Assembly: GCA_034440635.1 (NCBI GenBank)
Contig: JAOTON010002234.1
Location: 845,001-909,000, forward strand
Length of the DNA stretch: 64,000 nt
DNA from: Lepas anatifera
Taxonomy: Eukaryota; Arthropoda; Thecostraca; Lepadidae
Direction of reading: 5' to 3'
The notes beneath the pieces are model-generated. The model searched no databases and was not told the DNA's origin. It was given only the letters and a program-made list of their open reading frames with translations. Positions 39,901 through 52,292 of the stretch are shown piece by piece; the first letter of the stretch is position 1, and each line of letters begins with the position of its first letter. The translations under genes were made by a program, and so were the position numbers.

Positions 39901-41490
39901 GAATTTGAGCGAAATCGGAGGAGACGCCATCTCGGGCGAATCCGTCGCTAAATCCGACGCTAAGGACGCTGGTTAGGAAAATTTCACCTTTTCACCTCTA
40001 GCGGGTAAACGGGTGAATGTGACAGAAAATCACTTTAGGGGTGAGTTGCTGAGGGCATGGGGAGCCTATGGTGTGAATTTGAGCAAAATCGCAGGAGACG
40101 CCGTTTCGGGTGAATTTCACTTTTTCACCTCTAGCGGGTGAACGGGTAAATGCGACAGAAAATCACTTTAGGGGTGAGTTGCTGAGGGCACGGGGAGCCT
40201 ATGGTGTGAATTTGAGCGAAATCGTAGGAGACGCCGTTTCGGGTGAATTTCACCTTTTCACCTCTAGCGGGTGAACGGGTGAATGTGACAGAAAATCACT
40301 TTAGGGGTGAGTTGCTGAGGGCACGGGGAGCCTATGGTGTGAATTTGAGCGAAATCGCAGGAGACGCCATTTCGGGCGAATCCGTCGCTGAATCCGACGC
40401 TGAAGATGCCGGTTCGCTTGAATTTCACCTTTTCACCTCTAGCGGGTGAACGGGTGAATGTGACAGTAAATCACTTTAGGGGTGAGTTGCTGAGGGCACA
40501 GGGAGCCTATGCTGTGAATTTGAGCGAAATCGCAGGAGACGCCGTTTCGGGTGAATTTCACTTTTTCACCTCTAGCGGGTGAACGGGTGAATGTGACAGA
40601 AAATCACTTTAGGGGTGAGTTGCTGAGGGCACGGGGAGCCTATGGTGTGAATTTGAGCGAAATCGCAGGAGACGCCGTTTCGGGTGAATTTCACCTTTTC
40701 ACCTCTAGCGGGTGAACGGGTGAATGTGACAGAAAATCACTTTAGGGGTGAGTTGCTGAGGGCACGGGGAGCCTATGGTGTGAATTTGAGCGAAATCGCA
40801 GGAGACGCCATTTCGGGCGAATCCGTCGCTGAATCCGACGCTGAAGATGCCGGTTCGCTTGAATTTCACCTTTTCACCTCTAGCGGGTGAACGGGAGATT
40901 GTGACGGAAAATCACTTTAGCTGTGAGTTGCTGAGGGCACGGGGAGCCAATAGTGTGAATTTGAGCGAAATCGGAGGAGACGCCATCTCGGGCGAATCCG
41001 TCGCTGAATCCGACGCTAAAGACGCTGGTTAGGAAATTTCACCTTTTCACCTCTAGCGGGTGAACGGGTGAATGTGACAGGAAATCACTTTAGGGGTGAG
41101 TTGCTGAGGGCACGGGGAGCCTATGGTGTGAATTTGAGCGAAATCGCAGGAGACGCCGTTTCGGGTGAATTTCACTTTTTCACCTCTAGCGGGTGAAGGG
41201 GTGAATGTGACAGAAAATCACTTTAGGGGTGAGTTGCTGAGGGCACGGGGAGCCTATGGTGTGAATTTGAGCGAAATCGCAGGAGACGCCGTTTTGGGTG
41301 AATTTCACTTTTTCACCTCTAGCGGGTGAAGGGGTGAATGTGACAGAAAATCACTTTAGGGGTGAGTTGCTGAGGGCACGGGGAGCCTATGGTGTGAATT
41401 TGAGCGAAATCGCAGGAGACGCCATTTCGGGCGAATCCGTCGCTGAATCCGAATGCGAATCCGTCGCTAACTTCATGGACGTAACATAAT
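36953..41490. mobile_element. 4.5-kb foldback element with tandem-repeat arms and 7-bp target duplication
   Basis: The element at 36960-41483 begins TACGTCCATGAAGTTAGCGA and ends in its reverse complement (GCTAACTTCATGGACGTA). It is flanked by ACATAAT at 36953-36959 and 41484-41490. The left arm (about 36960-38385) and the right arm (about 38386-41483) are inverted relative to each other. Both are arrays of a unit containing CACCTCTAGCGGGTGAACGG and CACTTTAGGGGTGAGTTGCT. Units are 133 bp or about 175 bp, the longer carrying an extra block GGCGAATCCGTCGCTGAATC. Arms of unequal length made of subrepeats are typical of foldback transposons (FB, Galileo). No transposase was found, so it is non-autonomous. 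Open frames through the arms are by-products of the repeat. Confidence 0.9.
40243..41124 (+). repeat. 441-bp higher-order repeat within the foldback right arm
   Basis: Two consecutive near-identical blocks, 40243-40683 and 40684-41124, each consist of one 175-bp and two 133-bp units (175+133+133=441). 441 is a multiple of three, so the same short open frames recur at exactly this spacing; each 133-bp unit shifts frame by one. This shows that amplification also acts on multi-unit blocks. Confidence 0.7.
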
Positions 41491-42270
41491 TGGAAAATTC
41501 CTGCGGAGGGTCGGGGACCCTGGAATCGGAGCTGGATTTCGTCAAGTCTTTTGTGCGCGACAATCCCTAGTCGGCGTGAGTTTTTGAGCCGACGACCACC
41601 TGCTGCGAATGGCACAGGATGAAGCCGTTTGAGAAAATTTTATTCCGACTCGAGTGCATCGATGGACGTCGGACCAAGGACAAATCCAGGATTTCGCTGA
41701 GGAAGAGAGAGCACGGCCAATCTACCAAGGGATGGAAGCAGACCCGAGTTTTGGGGGCCAAACCCATGTCTGCCTCTCCTCCTGCGGGAGGGGGGATGGG
41801 ACGTGCAATTCGGGTGCTCGAACAGACCTAGTATAAGCTACCTCTTCAAGTACACGATCGCTCTGCTGGGGGAGCGAATATTTTTTCTCTACGGACCTAG
41901 TGAAACACATTTTTTCAAAAATTTACCCGGCCTTTGGGGGCCTAAAGATAAAGTGTCCCCTCTCCAGCACTTTGGGGAGGGGCATGGCCGGAATCCCCCC
42001 CCTCGCCCCGTTTACCAATAAATCCACCATGTGGGGAGTGGCCCTTGACAGAAGCGCACACAACGGGGGTAGCGGGCCTGGCCCCTTCCTCAAACGCTTC
42101 GACACCAAAATGCTGCCCCTCGCCCATGGTGGGCGCCTTCGGTGCCCATGGGTTTGGACAACAATTTACCGCCGCAGGCGCCCATTGAGGGCAGATGAGC
42201 CTTGATGTGGCTTTTCGTACCGGTTCTTCTCTCGCATTCCCGCCCCTGCCCCCAGCCTGCCGATCCTGCG
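41491..42270. other. Intergenic DNA with GC-rich repeat remnants
   Basis: G/C-run segments such as TCCAGGATTTCGCTGAGGAA (41686) and CTTTGGGGGCCTAAAGATAA (41933) resemble MITE ends, but no boundary could be set. No gene is supported. Confidence 0.4.
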
Positions 42271-42650
42271 TTAACACGCGCCCCGCTGGGAAGGGGGCAA
42301 CTTCGTCCCCCTCCTGGTTTTCCCAAAATAACGCAAAAACGAAGACACGCAGAGCAACGAAACTTACACTTCCTTATCCCTTATCCATTCTACGCATCTG
42401 ACCAATTTTTTAGGTCAGGTCATGTCAGGTCAAGGAGCTATCCAAGGTCAAGCGACCCGACCTCAAACCTAAAATTATGAGTTTGAAGCGGCACCTGAGG
42501 AAGATCTGCCAACTGATCAGCTTGAATATTTCACAATATGATAAAGCCATTAGGGTCTAAAAATCTGCTGTCTCGGTTTTTCGATATTATTGACCTAAGG
42601 TCGGGCCAATTTTTGGTCACCCCATTATGCCTACGTAGGTACCTATCCTG
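42271..42650 (-). mobile_element. One-ended fragment of the AGGTCA-rich TTAA family
   Basis: TTAACACGCGCCCCGCTGGG followed by a GGGGGCAACTTCGTCCCCC hairpin remnant and AAAACGAAGACACGCAGAGC matches the single-unit end of the family in reverse orientation. AGGTCAGGTCATGTCAGGTC and further half-sites follow. The opposite end was not found, so the copy is truncated or too diverged to see. Confidence 0.65.
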
Positions 42651-45600
42651 GGGCGTTCCAGAACAAATCGACCAGGCATCACCTGGATTGTACATAGCAT
42701 AGTCTAGGATTTCGTTCTAACTTCGTATACCTACAGGGTTATCAGAGGCGTAGAATTCAGATTTGATAATATGTTTTCATCAAAATAAGGGTTTCGGAGT
42801 TACAGCTTGCTGCAAGTCATTGAAGTCCGTGTTTCTAGCAAAGCATGGTGACATACAATCATTATTTTCTGTGTAGTCCTTCGTTATGGATACTTATTTA
42901 AAACGTGATTGTATTTCAACTTATATTATCCAAATTTGAGAATTGAGTTTTCCAATAAAAAATTAAGTTTTTGGAAATTTGTGTTCAATTTTTTAAACAA
43001 TATTTTCTGGATGTGGCCAGTGATTAACCTTAAAATGACCTACTGGAAAAATGTTTCCCTGTGTCTGTGTTTTCATAACAATAATTAAATTTCGCATTCT
43101 TGAATTTATTGATGTCTAATCAGCCAAAGAGTGATGCCATGCGCGCGAAAATCGGTCGCCCGACGGATTTTTAAGGTACAGCTTAAATTGTGTTTTAGGT
43201 TTCCATTGCGACATGTTGCACCGTGTTATTACCGAGTAACAACCTAGTTACGTCACTGCATAAGCAATGCAATTACTACGGAATGACAACCTTGCCTTGT
43301 GCCCATGTGCGCCCTCGCTCCTGGTCTCGCTGCTTGCGCACCGCTCTGCACTAACTGAATACTGGCGTTGTGTGGCATTGTGTGTGGTGGTAAGCTGGGC
43401 GTTGTTGCCCTGCTCGGCCTGTCGTTTGACTATGGTTTCAATACCTGTCGGGTTGGGTCGCCATCTTGCTTTCTGTTTACCCGTGGCAATACACAGTGGC
43501 CTGGCACGCATGCCGTGTGGTTGATAATGTGACTTGCTTTAATCAATCGTGGGCTTTGAGCTGTCTGGAATATTTGTCGTGATCTGCGAGTGGAAGTATT
43601 GTCTCTGTTCCATAGTTGAAGTGAGGCATTTGGAATGGTCATCCGGTCGGTAGTGGTATGTGGTTCTTCGGATGTATGCCTATTGGTTTGGGCTCTTTTG
43701 TGTAACGAGCACGACTATTTGATTATGGCTTGGTACCTGCAGTGGGTGAACCTATTGTGTTTGCCTTTGGGCCCGTTTGAAAATAGGTGGTTGAGTTCAT
43801 ATGATCTTGTTGGTGTCTTCGATGGATCGGCGCCTGATGGTGATGCTGTGTTTTACCGATATGGGTAGACAACGTGCGGGTATTTTCTTGCTTGAGAGGT
43901 GGCTCAATGCTTACCCTTTTTCTACCGATGGTCTTCCGGTTGCATTTGGGGCCAGAAAACGCTTTAGCTTTCGCATAGAGACTGAAAAGTTCCTTTTGAG
44001 CAGAGGTGGACATGGGGGGGGCTGAGGGCTCAAGCCCCTTCCACACCATGAAATGTCGAGTGCCTAAAGTAAATGCGTAGTCGGATGCTGTCCAGACACT
44101 ATGGCGGGAGGCGCGAGCGCCGCTTCCCGAAATGAGTCCTGTATCTGCCGCTATTGTAAGACGTAATCCGAGTTCGTTTTACCCTTGTAAGAAGCCTTGC
44201 ACCCTTGTTCCCTCCCGTTACGCACTGGTAAGGGTTGTGTGGGTTCTAATCTCGTCACGCTCTTGTGGAAGGCTGCGGTTGGTCAGGCGGACACAAGGCT
44301 TTGTTCCCCTTGTTGTGGGGTAATTGACCTAGTGAGGGCTTGTGGGGACGTTGTGCCATTGTCTTTGCATGTGGTTAACATGTTGTTACAGGTTTTTCAA
44401 CGTCTTTGACCCTTGTCGTACTTGGTTCACCATTGTTCTCTGGTTTTCCTTGTATTTCCTTGTTTTGTGGCACGGATTTTGAACGTACAGCTTGGTTTTC
44501 CTAGTAATTTTCCATGTAAACAAGGGTCAACAAGGTTGCCCTTGTAAAATTTTTCTGTGCGGTGCGCCCCACCGATAGCCGACTGGCAGTTCGGCCAGCC
44601 GACGACACGCGCGCGTGTGGTCGGCTAGGTCGGCTATGGGTTAGAAGTTTGTTGCTAGGGAACCATGCATCTGCATAAGCAGATGGTATTGTGGAAATTT
44701 TCATAAAGTAAGGGTGTGTCGTTGGCAAGAAATATTTTCTAGACTTTCTTTTTCTTTCATCTTTTGTTTTCGGCTTCAGTAAAACTTCATTAAGAGTAAA
44801 GAACGAAAACAACCTGCGTTGTAAAGCATGTGTGTTGAAGCAAGGTGGAATCAATAGTATTCAGGTCTTGGGTGGAAGCGAATTCATAGTGAAAGGGACT
44901 GTGTTATGACAGTAGTGTATTTGGTTCGGTTCACCAGCAGAGGAGAGAGAGGAGGATGAATCAATGTACCAAAGAACAATTTTGATTTCTATTGAGGTAT
45001 GAAAATGACCTACTTTGGTTCGCAACGGTAATAAGGAATTGAAAGCACATAGCAAAGAATAAAAAAGCCTATCTGTTATGACTAAAGTCTCGTCCATAGC
45101 AGCGGCAATAAATAGGAAACATCGACTTTGGCTGGAACTGTTGGAGCGCCCAGTGAGTCAGTCAATGATGATTGTGTCTCCACAGCAAGCAGCTCTTCAA
45201 TAACTGCCTCCGGCTGCTGTCTGGCTCTTTTTGAGCAATTGTGAGGTTTTTCGAATTAAAATTTACTCTGTCTTATAAGTAGGCGTCTTTTGTAGAGAAC
45301 ACTCGACAGGGTAAGAACCAGAGGTTCTATTTTGGTCCCGGTGTCCCGGAGCCGGGACCGGATGCTGGGCTCGACCGGGACTTTGCAGGGATCAACTGGG
45401 CTTGTGCCGGGACCTCTGAGGATTGGAGGGCGTAATAATCTTAATTAGGACCTGTGTGCCTTGGGCCCATATCAGATTAAGATTAGTTAGTTTTGAATCA
45501 ATTAAGTTAGTTTTCCCTTAGCATTTGACGAATAGATAACCCTTTATGGCCAACTAAGAACACACCAATTGTCTTACTTAAATCTATATGGGGCTGTTCA

Positions 45601-47219
45601 TAAATTACGTCACGGGGGGTGAAAGTGATATACAATGGCCAAAGCTGGAAATCTCTTCTCGATCCAGGGGCTCTTGGATGGGTTAACGGCACGGGCAATA
45701 CAAGCCCTGATTTAGTTGTAATAAGCTCCATTAGAAAATGAAATGAAATAACAAAATTACACATAAGTCATGGCTGGAATAGCAAATCGAGGTCACTGAT
45801 TGAGACTGATCAGGCTGCAAATTTGTTCCTAAATTGAGACAAGGCTGCAAATTTGTTCCTACTAACCCAGCTTTTTTCCGGGACCAATGCAAGACCAAGG
45901 GTCTTGCCGGGATCAGTCGAGGCCTGCCGGCGCCGGGACTGGCGTCGGGACCAGGCAGCACAAATAAGTCCTCTTATCCCGTGGCATTCTACCACTCCTA
46001 CGTCGCACAAAAGTTTGAACACCAACACCGACAGCAGAAAACTGGCGTCCAAAACGAAGTAGCCACCTTGAAGCCATGCTTTATCTCCATTTGACACCCA
46101 ACTGCCCCAGTAACAATGTCATGCTAACTGTGGAGGATGTGCTCTCAGCTTCATGAGCTGCGCACTGGACATCTGACACCTCGCGCGCGTCATAGAAGCA
46201 CAGACGCACGAACGGGGTTGGAGACCGCACAACTGCGGCCAGGGTTCATCCGTGTTGGCTACGATGTCGTTTCAACACGCAAAACAGACCAAGCCTGCAC
46301 GAATGCACAAATCTCTTAATTTTCAAAATACAGATGTACGACTCAAATCCGTAATCGATTTTGTGGGCAACGTTAAGATATGGCGAGTCGTACACTCTTA
46401 GAGAATTAAACTCTACGGAACTAAACGGAACTCTACGTACACTCTACGGAATTAAAATTGCATTGATTTCACCCTTTTGTTGAACACGTGTTTTTTCTGC
46501 TTTTATTTCCCACCTTTAATCATCATTGCAAGAGTTCATACGCTCCCGAGTCAATCAACTGCCCGTGCCCACGCACCGGCGGCCGCGCCTACGACGGCCG
46601 GGCGCGCAAGCGGCCGATTTTTGCGCGTATGACGTCATTCTATGGCTAATTACGCATTGATAAAGTATAGAACGCAAAAGTTATTGGCTTTATTGAACAG
46701 AGAAGATGTGGGTGCGAATTTTTCCTATGAATACCTCTAACCTGAATTACTGGCCACACTTTAAACAAATCGTTGGAAAAAGTGGTCAAAATATTTCTAA
46801 AAATTTAGAAAATTTCGAATAAGAAACGAGATTCTTCAACCATAGCTGTTACATGCTCAATCTAATCCCATGTCATTTGAAGCTAAGAAATTAAATTTAA
46901 GGCTGCAAAATAATCGTTGTATATCACCATGTTTTGACGAAATCGTCGATTTTCACGATTTTCTTCCAGTTATAACTCCTAAACCATACGTCTGAGAAAA
47001 GAAATAATCTCAGATCAGGATTCCACGCTCCTGGCAACCCAGTAGACGAAACTGGAACGAAATCTGAGACTATGCTATGTAGGGGCCTGGTCGATCTGTG
47101 CTGGGAACGGCCCACCTTCATGGTGAAAATTGAAAGGGCTCGTTTTCAATAAATGCTGGATAGATAAAGCTGAAAATCCTCATTTCGTGTATTCTTACCA
47201 CGATCTTGACCATTAACTT
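42651..47219. other. Intergenic DNA without recognisable genes
   Basis: About 4.6 kb with no supported exon. CCGGGAC-rich patches occur at 45330-45420 and 45860-45955, and a near-perfect palindrome at 44597-44626. Open frames of up to 117 codons have no family resemblance. Confidence 0.5.
44570..44642. repeat. Nested palindrome (hairpin-forming)
   Basis: The core 44597-44626 is a 30-bp inverted repeat, AGCCGAC...GTCGGCT around ACACGCGCGCGTGT, with one mismatched pair. It is enclosed by a second pair of arms, ATAGCCGAC and GTCGGCTAT. It may be a MITE remnant or a cruciform-prone site. Confidence 0.7.
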
Positions 47220-47745
47220 GAGTTTTTGACCGTCTGACCTCTCAAAGGTCATGTCAGGTCACAAGAGCATGCAGTGATTGTTTTGCCAATAACTTCTCAC
47301 GAAATTGAGATACCTAAAGCTTCTATTTTGCGTACAATTGTCACTGGGAGTACATTGATATGCAACATGGCCATATCAAATCACCCTGTGACCTTGACCT
47401 AGCTCGATGGCAAGTCATTTTCACAATTCAGCAGCTCATTTTCACAATGCCATATTATACATCATTCGATTCACCACGATGACAGGAACAATATTTGCTC
47501 TAGTCCCACTGAGTAAATATCTAGAGGTGAAAACGTACACCGCCCTGTTGTAAGCCTATGGAACATTCTTTGACCCATGCTGACTTCAATATTGGCCTGA
47601 CATAAAAATGTTTCGTATAATTTCTCTTCGTTTCGTCAAGAGATTTCGAACGCCGTCCATAATTTTTATTTAGCTTTCCCGGAAAATAAGATACGGAGGG
47701 GGGGCGGAAATACACCCCCCAGCGCACCGTGATGCAGCGGGTCTA
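47220..47745 (+). mobile_element. Degenerate fragment related to the AGGTCA-rich family
   Basis: It contains AAAGGTCATGTCAGGTCACA, TGACCTTGACCT and, near 47690-47727, a G-run/C-run hairpin (GGGGGGGCGGAAATACACCC) preceded by CCGGAAAATAAGATACGG. The order matches the right half of a TTAA element, but the terminal TTAA is absent. Boundaries are approximate. Confidence 0.45.
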
Positions 47746-50466
47746 AAAAACGGGACGAAAATGCCAAAAATGACTTTCTAGAATTGATACCAAATGTATG
47801 CGATGCGTTTGAGAATTTTTTGGAAACCAGAAAACCATAATTATTTTCTTCCTCTAGCGCACCACATTGGTGTTACAGTAGCTGAAACTTGAAACTTATT
47901 CTGCCTCGCTAAATACGGGTATCTGGCCAGAAATAGTAGCGTGATCCAAAACGTTAATAACGGGTGCTCACACCTCACCATCCATAAAAACGTATACTAC
48001 CGTAAAGCTTAGAACGTTTGCGACCTTTTGGTTACAAAAATACGGTTCTAGCTGATCCGAAGAATGCAGTGAGTTTGTTTTAATGAACATATGTTTTAGA
48101 ACAAAAATTTATAACATACATCATATTTCCTTAGACTGGCAAAAAGGCGCAGTCAGGATCAGCTAGAAAATCATACCACTTATTCTGAGAAGTGTCTTCT
48201 TTACATGGGCGGAATCCGTAGGTCGGCAACCGACGGCCGAAAAAAGTTATGACAGTTTTAGTGAGCGCATGTTCTACCCGTAGTCGGCGGGCGGTTGCGG
48301 TAATGACGCGCGCGGCATCCAACAATCGACGCGTATTATTTCATTTCTCCAATCAAATGACACATTTAAATGTAGGAAGTAGGTAAAAATCACAAACTAT
48401 GCGTAACGTTATTGATGGACGGCCTCTAATTGAAAGGAGGCAATAAAGTTGAGAAGGTGGAGGGTAAATTGAGACAACGAAAGCACGTTGTTCAATAGTT
48501 ATTAGGGCACAGCGAGATCAGGCCGTGAATAAAAAATTTATATTTGCTCTTCGGCTCACTTTCTTCCCCTTTGCAAAATGTTATTCTAAACCGATTTTCG
48601 GTTAATCTTCGACCTCCATCCCCTGTTAAAACTCACTGTCACGTATGTACAGCCGGTTCCACAGTAGGTATTAGTGTCAGTTCGTTTAAGAAATATCTTA
48701 AAAATGATTCCTCTTCTCATAGACGTTTTGTCTCTAGCAATGAATTTTAACGAGCTCTTCAAATTTGGGACCCTGCAAACTGGATGAGACGTCGATTTGG
48801 AAAATGATGGACAACAAAACTTTTTGCGCCGATCCCGATGATTTCCTGTGTCTTTTCTCAATTACTTCCGAATTTTGGACCTTTTGTAGTATTTCGCACG
48901 TCAGTTCATGCATCCAGTTAAAACGCAGCAGGTGAGGCAACAATGGTGTCGGCAATGACTATCACTTGAGATATATTTTGGGAAAAACGACCGTAGCCTA
49001 ATACCTACCTATCAGTCTCGAACCGGCTGTACATACTACCTCTCTTGGATTTCGAAGAAAGTCGCTTGACGCACATTTTGTTGCGTTTACCGGCTGTTAA
49101 GGTTTAACAGTGAGTATCTTCTGATGATGTCTTAATATCCGACGCCTCCCAAAATCTGTTCCCAATGCTAATAAATACGAGGTGAGAATGCCCGTTTCAC
49201 CTCCAATGTTTGCCGGCCAACAACTGGGAAAATCAAATCATTAAATCAAATTAAAAACCATATGAATTGTTTCCATTACTATTACCTTTATTCAGCTTAT
49301 CGTATGGTTATATTTGAGACTGTGTAAACATTTCATAAAGCTACAGTCACTGCAAGAACCGTTATAAACCCCCGATAGCCTCTGCATAAAGTAGCGCACC
49401 CAATGGGTGCCAAGGGGTGCTCTGGTGCCTTCGTTATGGACCTAAAATTAAAATGGATGTCTGCTTTAGATTTTCCTTTACAAGAACTTTCAAATAGTGT
49501 ATAGAAACCCGATCTAACTCCTCTAGAAGCCGAGTTACTCGCGGCTTTTGTCAACCTTGTTTTGAGAACCAGCATTGCCTTATATCGGTTTAAAAATGAC
49601 ATTATAACTCGGTGACCTGATCTGACCTCGGATTGAAATTTCGTCAAGATGTATTCAATTGATTTGGGGCTTCACTTGCCTCGCGACATTGCGCTAAACT
49701 GAGCCGTTTTTCTCCCATTGCGAAAAATTAAGGAAGGGCAGAATCGACCCTCTGGAAAAAGGAGGGCTAAGAGGAAAAACAAAATTTGGTGTGCTTGTTT
49801 GAGACGCCTGTTAGAGAGCTTCAAATTGAACGCAAAAAACATTGTTCTATCATTATTATTTATTGAGCTATGAATTCCGTCCCGTTTTTCAGGCCTCCTG
49901 CATCACTGTGCAGCGGGGCGCGTCATGTCAGGGACCCTGGCGGGGCGCAGGATAAAACATTCACTCAATATGTGATTGAAGCCGCTCCTGTTCCGAAACC
50001 GCCACCTCCTCGCCAGGGAAAGAACTCCAGCGGGTGTCATGCCACCCTCCCTCTTCGTAAGCCAGTCCCCAAACGAAAATCCTGGGTGGGCGCACTGCCC
50101 TTGTATCATAAAGGGCGCTTTAGTGACACTGATCTTTTTTGTTTTCGATGTCATTTCAAACAGTGCTGATTAAAAAAATAAATAAAAAGCTCGATAGGAA
50201 ACGACAGAATTTCTCAAAGAGTTAGAAGTCGAATTCGCGCGCGGACGCCTTTGAAGGAGGACCATTTTCTGTCGCCAATTTGCCCTGTTTGCGCCGAGCG
50301 GAGAGTAATTAATCCACAATATCCTGTGCGATTTTTTGGACTGTAGATACGCATTTGTAGGGGATGGAAGCAAAATCCAGTTGGTACTTCCTACCAAGCT
50401 TTCAATATTTTTACACAGATGACATAGGAATTTCTCAGAGCACAGCCTTTAGGTATTTAGTGGCAA
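47746..50466. other. Intergenic DNA, one inverted-repeat pair
   Basis: About 2.7 kb without a supported gene. Apart from the inverted-repeat pair at 48644/49035, there are AGGTCA-like remnants near 49610-49630 and GC-rich stretches at 49367-49420 and 49905-49950 that may be very old relatives of the TTAA family. Confidence 0.45.
48644..49035. mobile_element. Possible 392-bp MITE with 16-bp inverted repeats
   Basis: TATGTACAGCCGGTTC at 48644-48659 is repeated exactly inverted at 49020-49035. Just inside each end TAGGTATTAG is also shared in inverted orientation. No target duplication could be seen and there is no coding capacity. Confidence 0.55.
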
Positions 50467-51458
50467 TTAGCCCGCGCCCCGGTAGGCCTCCGAGCCACCT
50501 TCGCCCTGGTGGGGGGTGGTTTGAACACAGCCCTCGAACTCGGCCCCTACGCAGGACAGCAAAAAAAACGGGAAAGCTGGTGGATAGCATGTTCAAATTC
50601 ATAAAGAAACTTTATCAATCTCTTTGACTCAGGTCAATACTGAGGTCATGGCAGGTCAAAGAAAGTTGGATCTTGAGTATATTTTTTCGGCTCTATGGTC
50701 TGACAGAGTTGAGTTAGAATTATGTTTTAGAGACCATTCGCTTCCTCTCGTCACGGCAAATCGAATGATGTATGATATGACCATACTAGGTCAAAATACA
50801 AAAACACAGGTCAGTTCAAGGTCACTTCTTAACATAGCATAGTCAATATGCATATCAATCGACTGGCAATAGCAATCTGAACGTAAATATATCAAAATAA
50901 AAGGTGTATCATCATGTCATGCAAAGTTAAAAGTTGAACTAAATCTGAAAATCTCTTAAATAGCCCCAGATGACCTCTCAAAGGTCACAAGTAAAAAACT
51001 GCAACATGAATCTGGAAAGGGGCCCAATATACTACGATTTGGAGAATATGAAGGTATTCTCAGCTGAATCTACACAAATACAGCCCATTGTCTGTTTTCC
51101 CCACATATTTCCAAAGGAGAGGTCACGGTTCGTACTTGACTTTAGGTCATCGATATGACAAATCCCGGAATATTTGTTGTAGCACTCAGTGGGCCCATTA
51201 TGCGGTATAAGTTTCAATCCGATATATTTACCTATTTTTTACCTTTGCCACATTAAACATTTTTAAGTAAGGTCACTTGACCTGCACTGGTGACCTGACC
51301 TGAGATGACCCAACCCTAAAATTTTGGGGAAAGTTACGGAATTGATCAAGGATAAGGTGTTAAGTACGTCGGCGCTTCGCGCTGCCGTTTTTTCGTGCCG
51401 CCGGAAAAAACCCAAGAGGGGTGTTCAAACACCGTCTCCTCCCCGAGGCGAGGGTTAA
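50467..51458 (+). mobile_element. TTAA-bounded AGGTCA-rich MITE, subfamily B, copy 2
   Basis: It starts TTAGCCCGCGCCCCGGTAGG (TTAA decayed to TTAG), with AGCCACCTT between two GC-rich units and a GTTTGAACAC hairpin remnant. It ends GGGGTGTTCAAACACC...GAGGCGAGGGTTAA. It aligns with the copy at 61260 throughout, including GTTTCAATCCGATA and GGTCACTTGACCTGCACTGG near the right end. Confidence 0.85.
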
Positions 51459-52292
51459 GTAAAAAACACCTCGGCAAGAGAGTATCTACATGCTTTTACA
51501 CAATTTTAAAACAGCCTACAGAAATATCAGTAGGTCGGAATATTCCTGAAAAATAACATATAGGATATTTATCAACGTGCTCAAATGCTGCTTAATAGGA
51601 AACGAGCATAGAAGGAAATAAAGCCCAGACCTATCGCAAACCTAACGTCTAATAATGAAAGCTGTCCCTTTTTACTTTTCAATATACGCAACTAATAAAG
51701 CACATATAATGCAATACATCTTTTACGCTCCCTATGCCTTCTCCCCGTCACTCCTCCACTGTCACTATTCTAAAGCTCTTCCTTTAACTCGACTCATGAA
51801 GGTCTCTGACGTATCGTGCAGTGCCTTTAACATACCTGTAATTGTCTGTGTATGTGTGAAATACATGTCATGGTTGCAAATAGTAAGTACCTACTTTAAT
51901 ACAAAACAACCAGGCAATAATATTCCTCAATGCGGAATGAGGCTTAGGGGAGGGTGGGTTAAAATGCCCAGGGTTTGGGGAAATCCAGATTGTGAAATAA
52001 CTGTGGTACCAGCGTCGCTGCTTTAGATGCCAAATCGTGACAGAATCATTTATTTTCCATATAGAGTTAATGAAATGGCTGATAATTATCATATGTTCTA
52101 TTATAATTTTGCTACTTGCTTGCAAAGGGGAATCTTACCCCATTTTGTTGTAGGTATCGTTGATGAAGTGGTTTTTTCGTAGTTTTTAGCTTCATAGGCA
52201 ATCATGTAAGTATTTTTCAACGAGGTTTCTGAAAACCTCCCCTAAATTTCCTACCTTGTCGTTTTGCGTTCCCTTTGTTTCAATTCCCCACT
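51459..52292. other. Intergenic spacer between two TTAA elements
   Basis: AT-rich and without a supported feature. An open frame at 51655-52026 has no recognisable motif. Confidence 0.5.

Noticed and set aside
36960..41483. Repeated 60-70 codon frames (PLAGERVNVTENHFRGELLRA type) as a tandemly duplicated gene family
   Set aside because: The frames come from the 133/175-bp units of the foldback arms; each 133-bp unit shifts the frame by one, and stops recur in every unit. No codon-level conservation is evident.
45320..45960. CCGGGAC-rich patches at 45330-45420 and 45860-45955 as ends of an element
   Set aside because: The phrases are similar in composition but I could not align them as direct or inverted repeats with defined ends.
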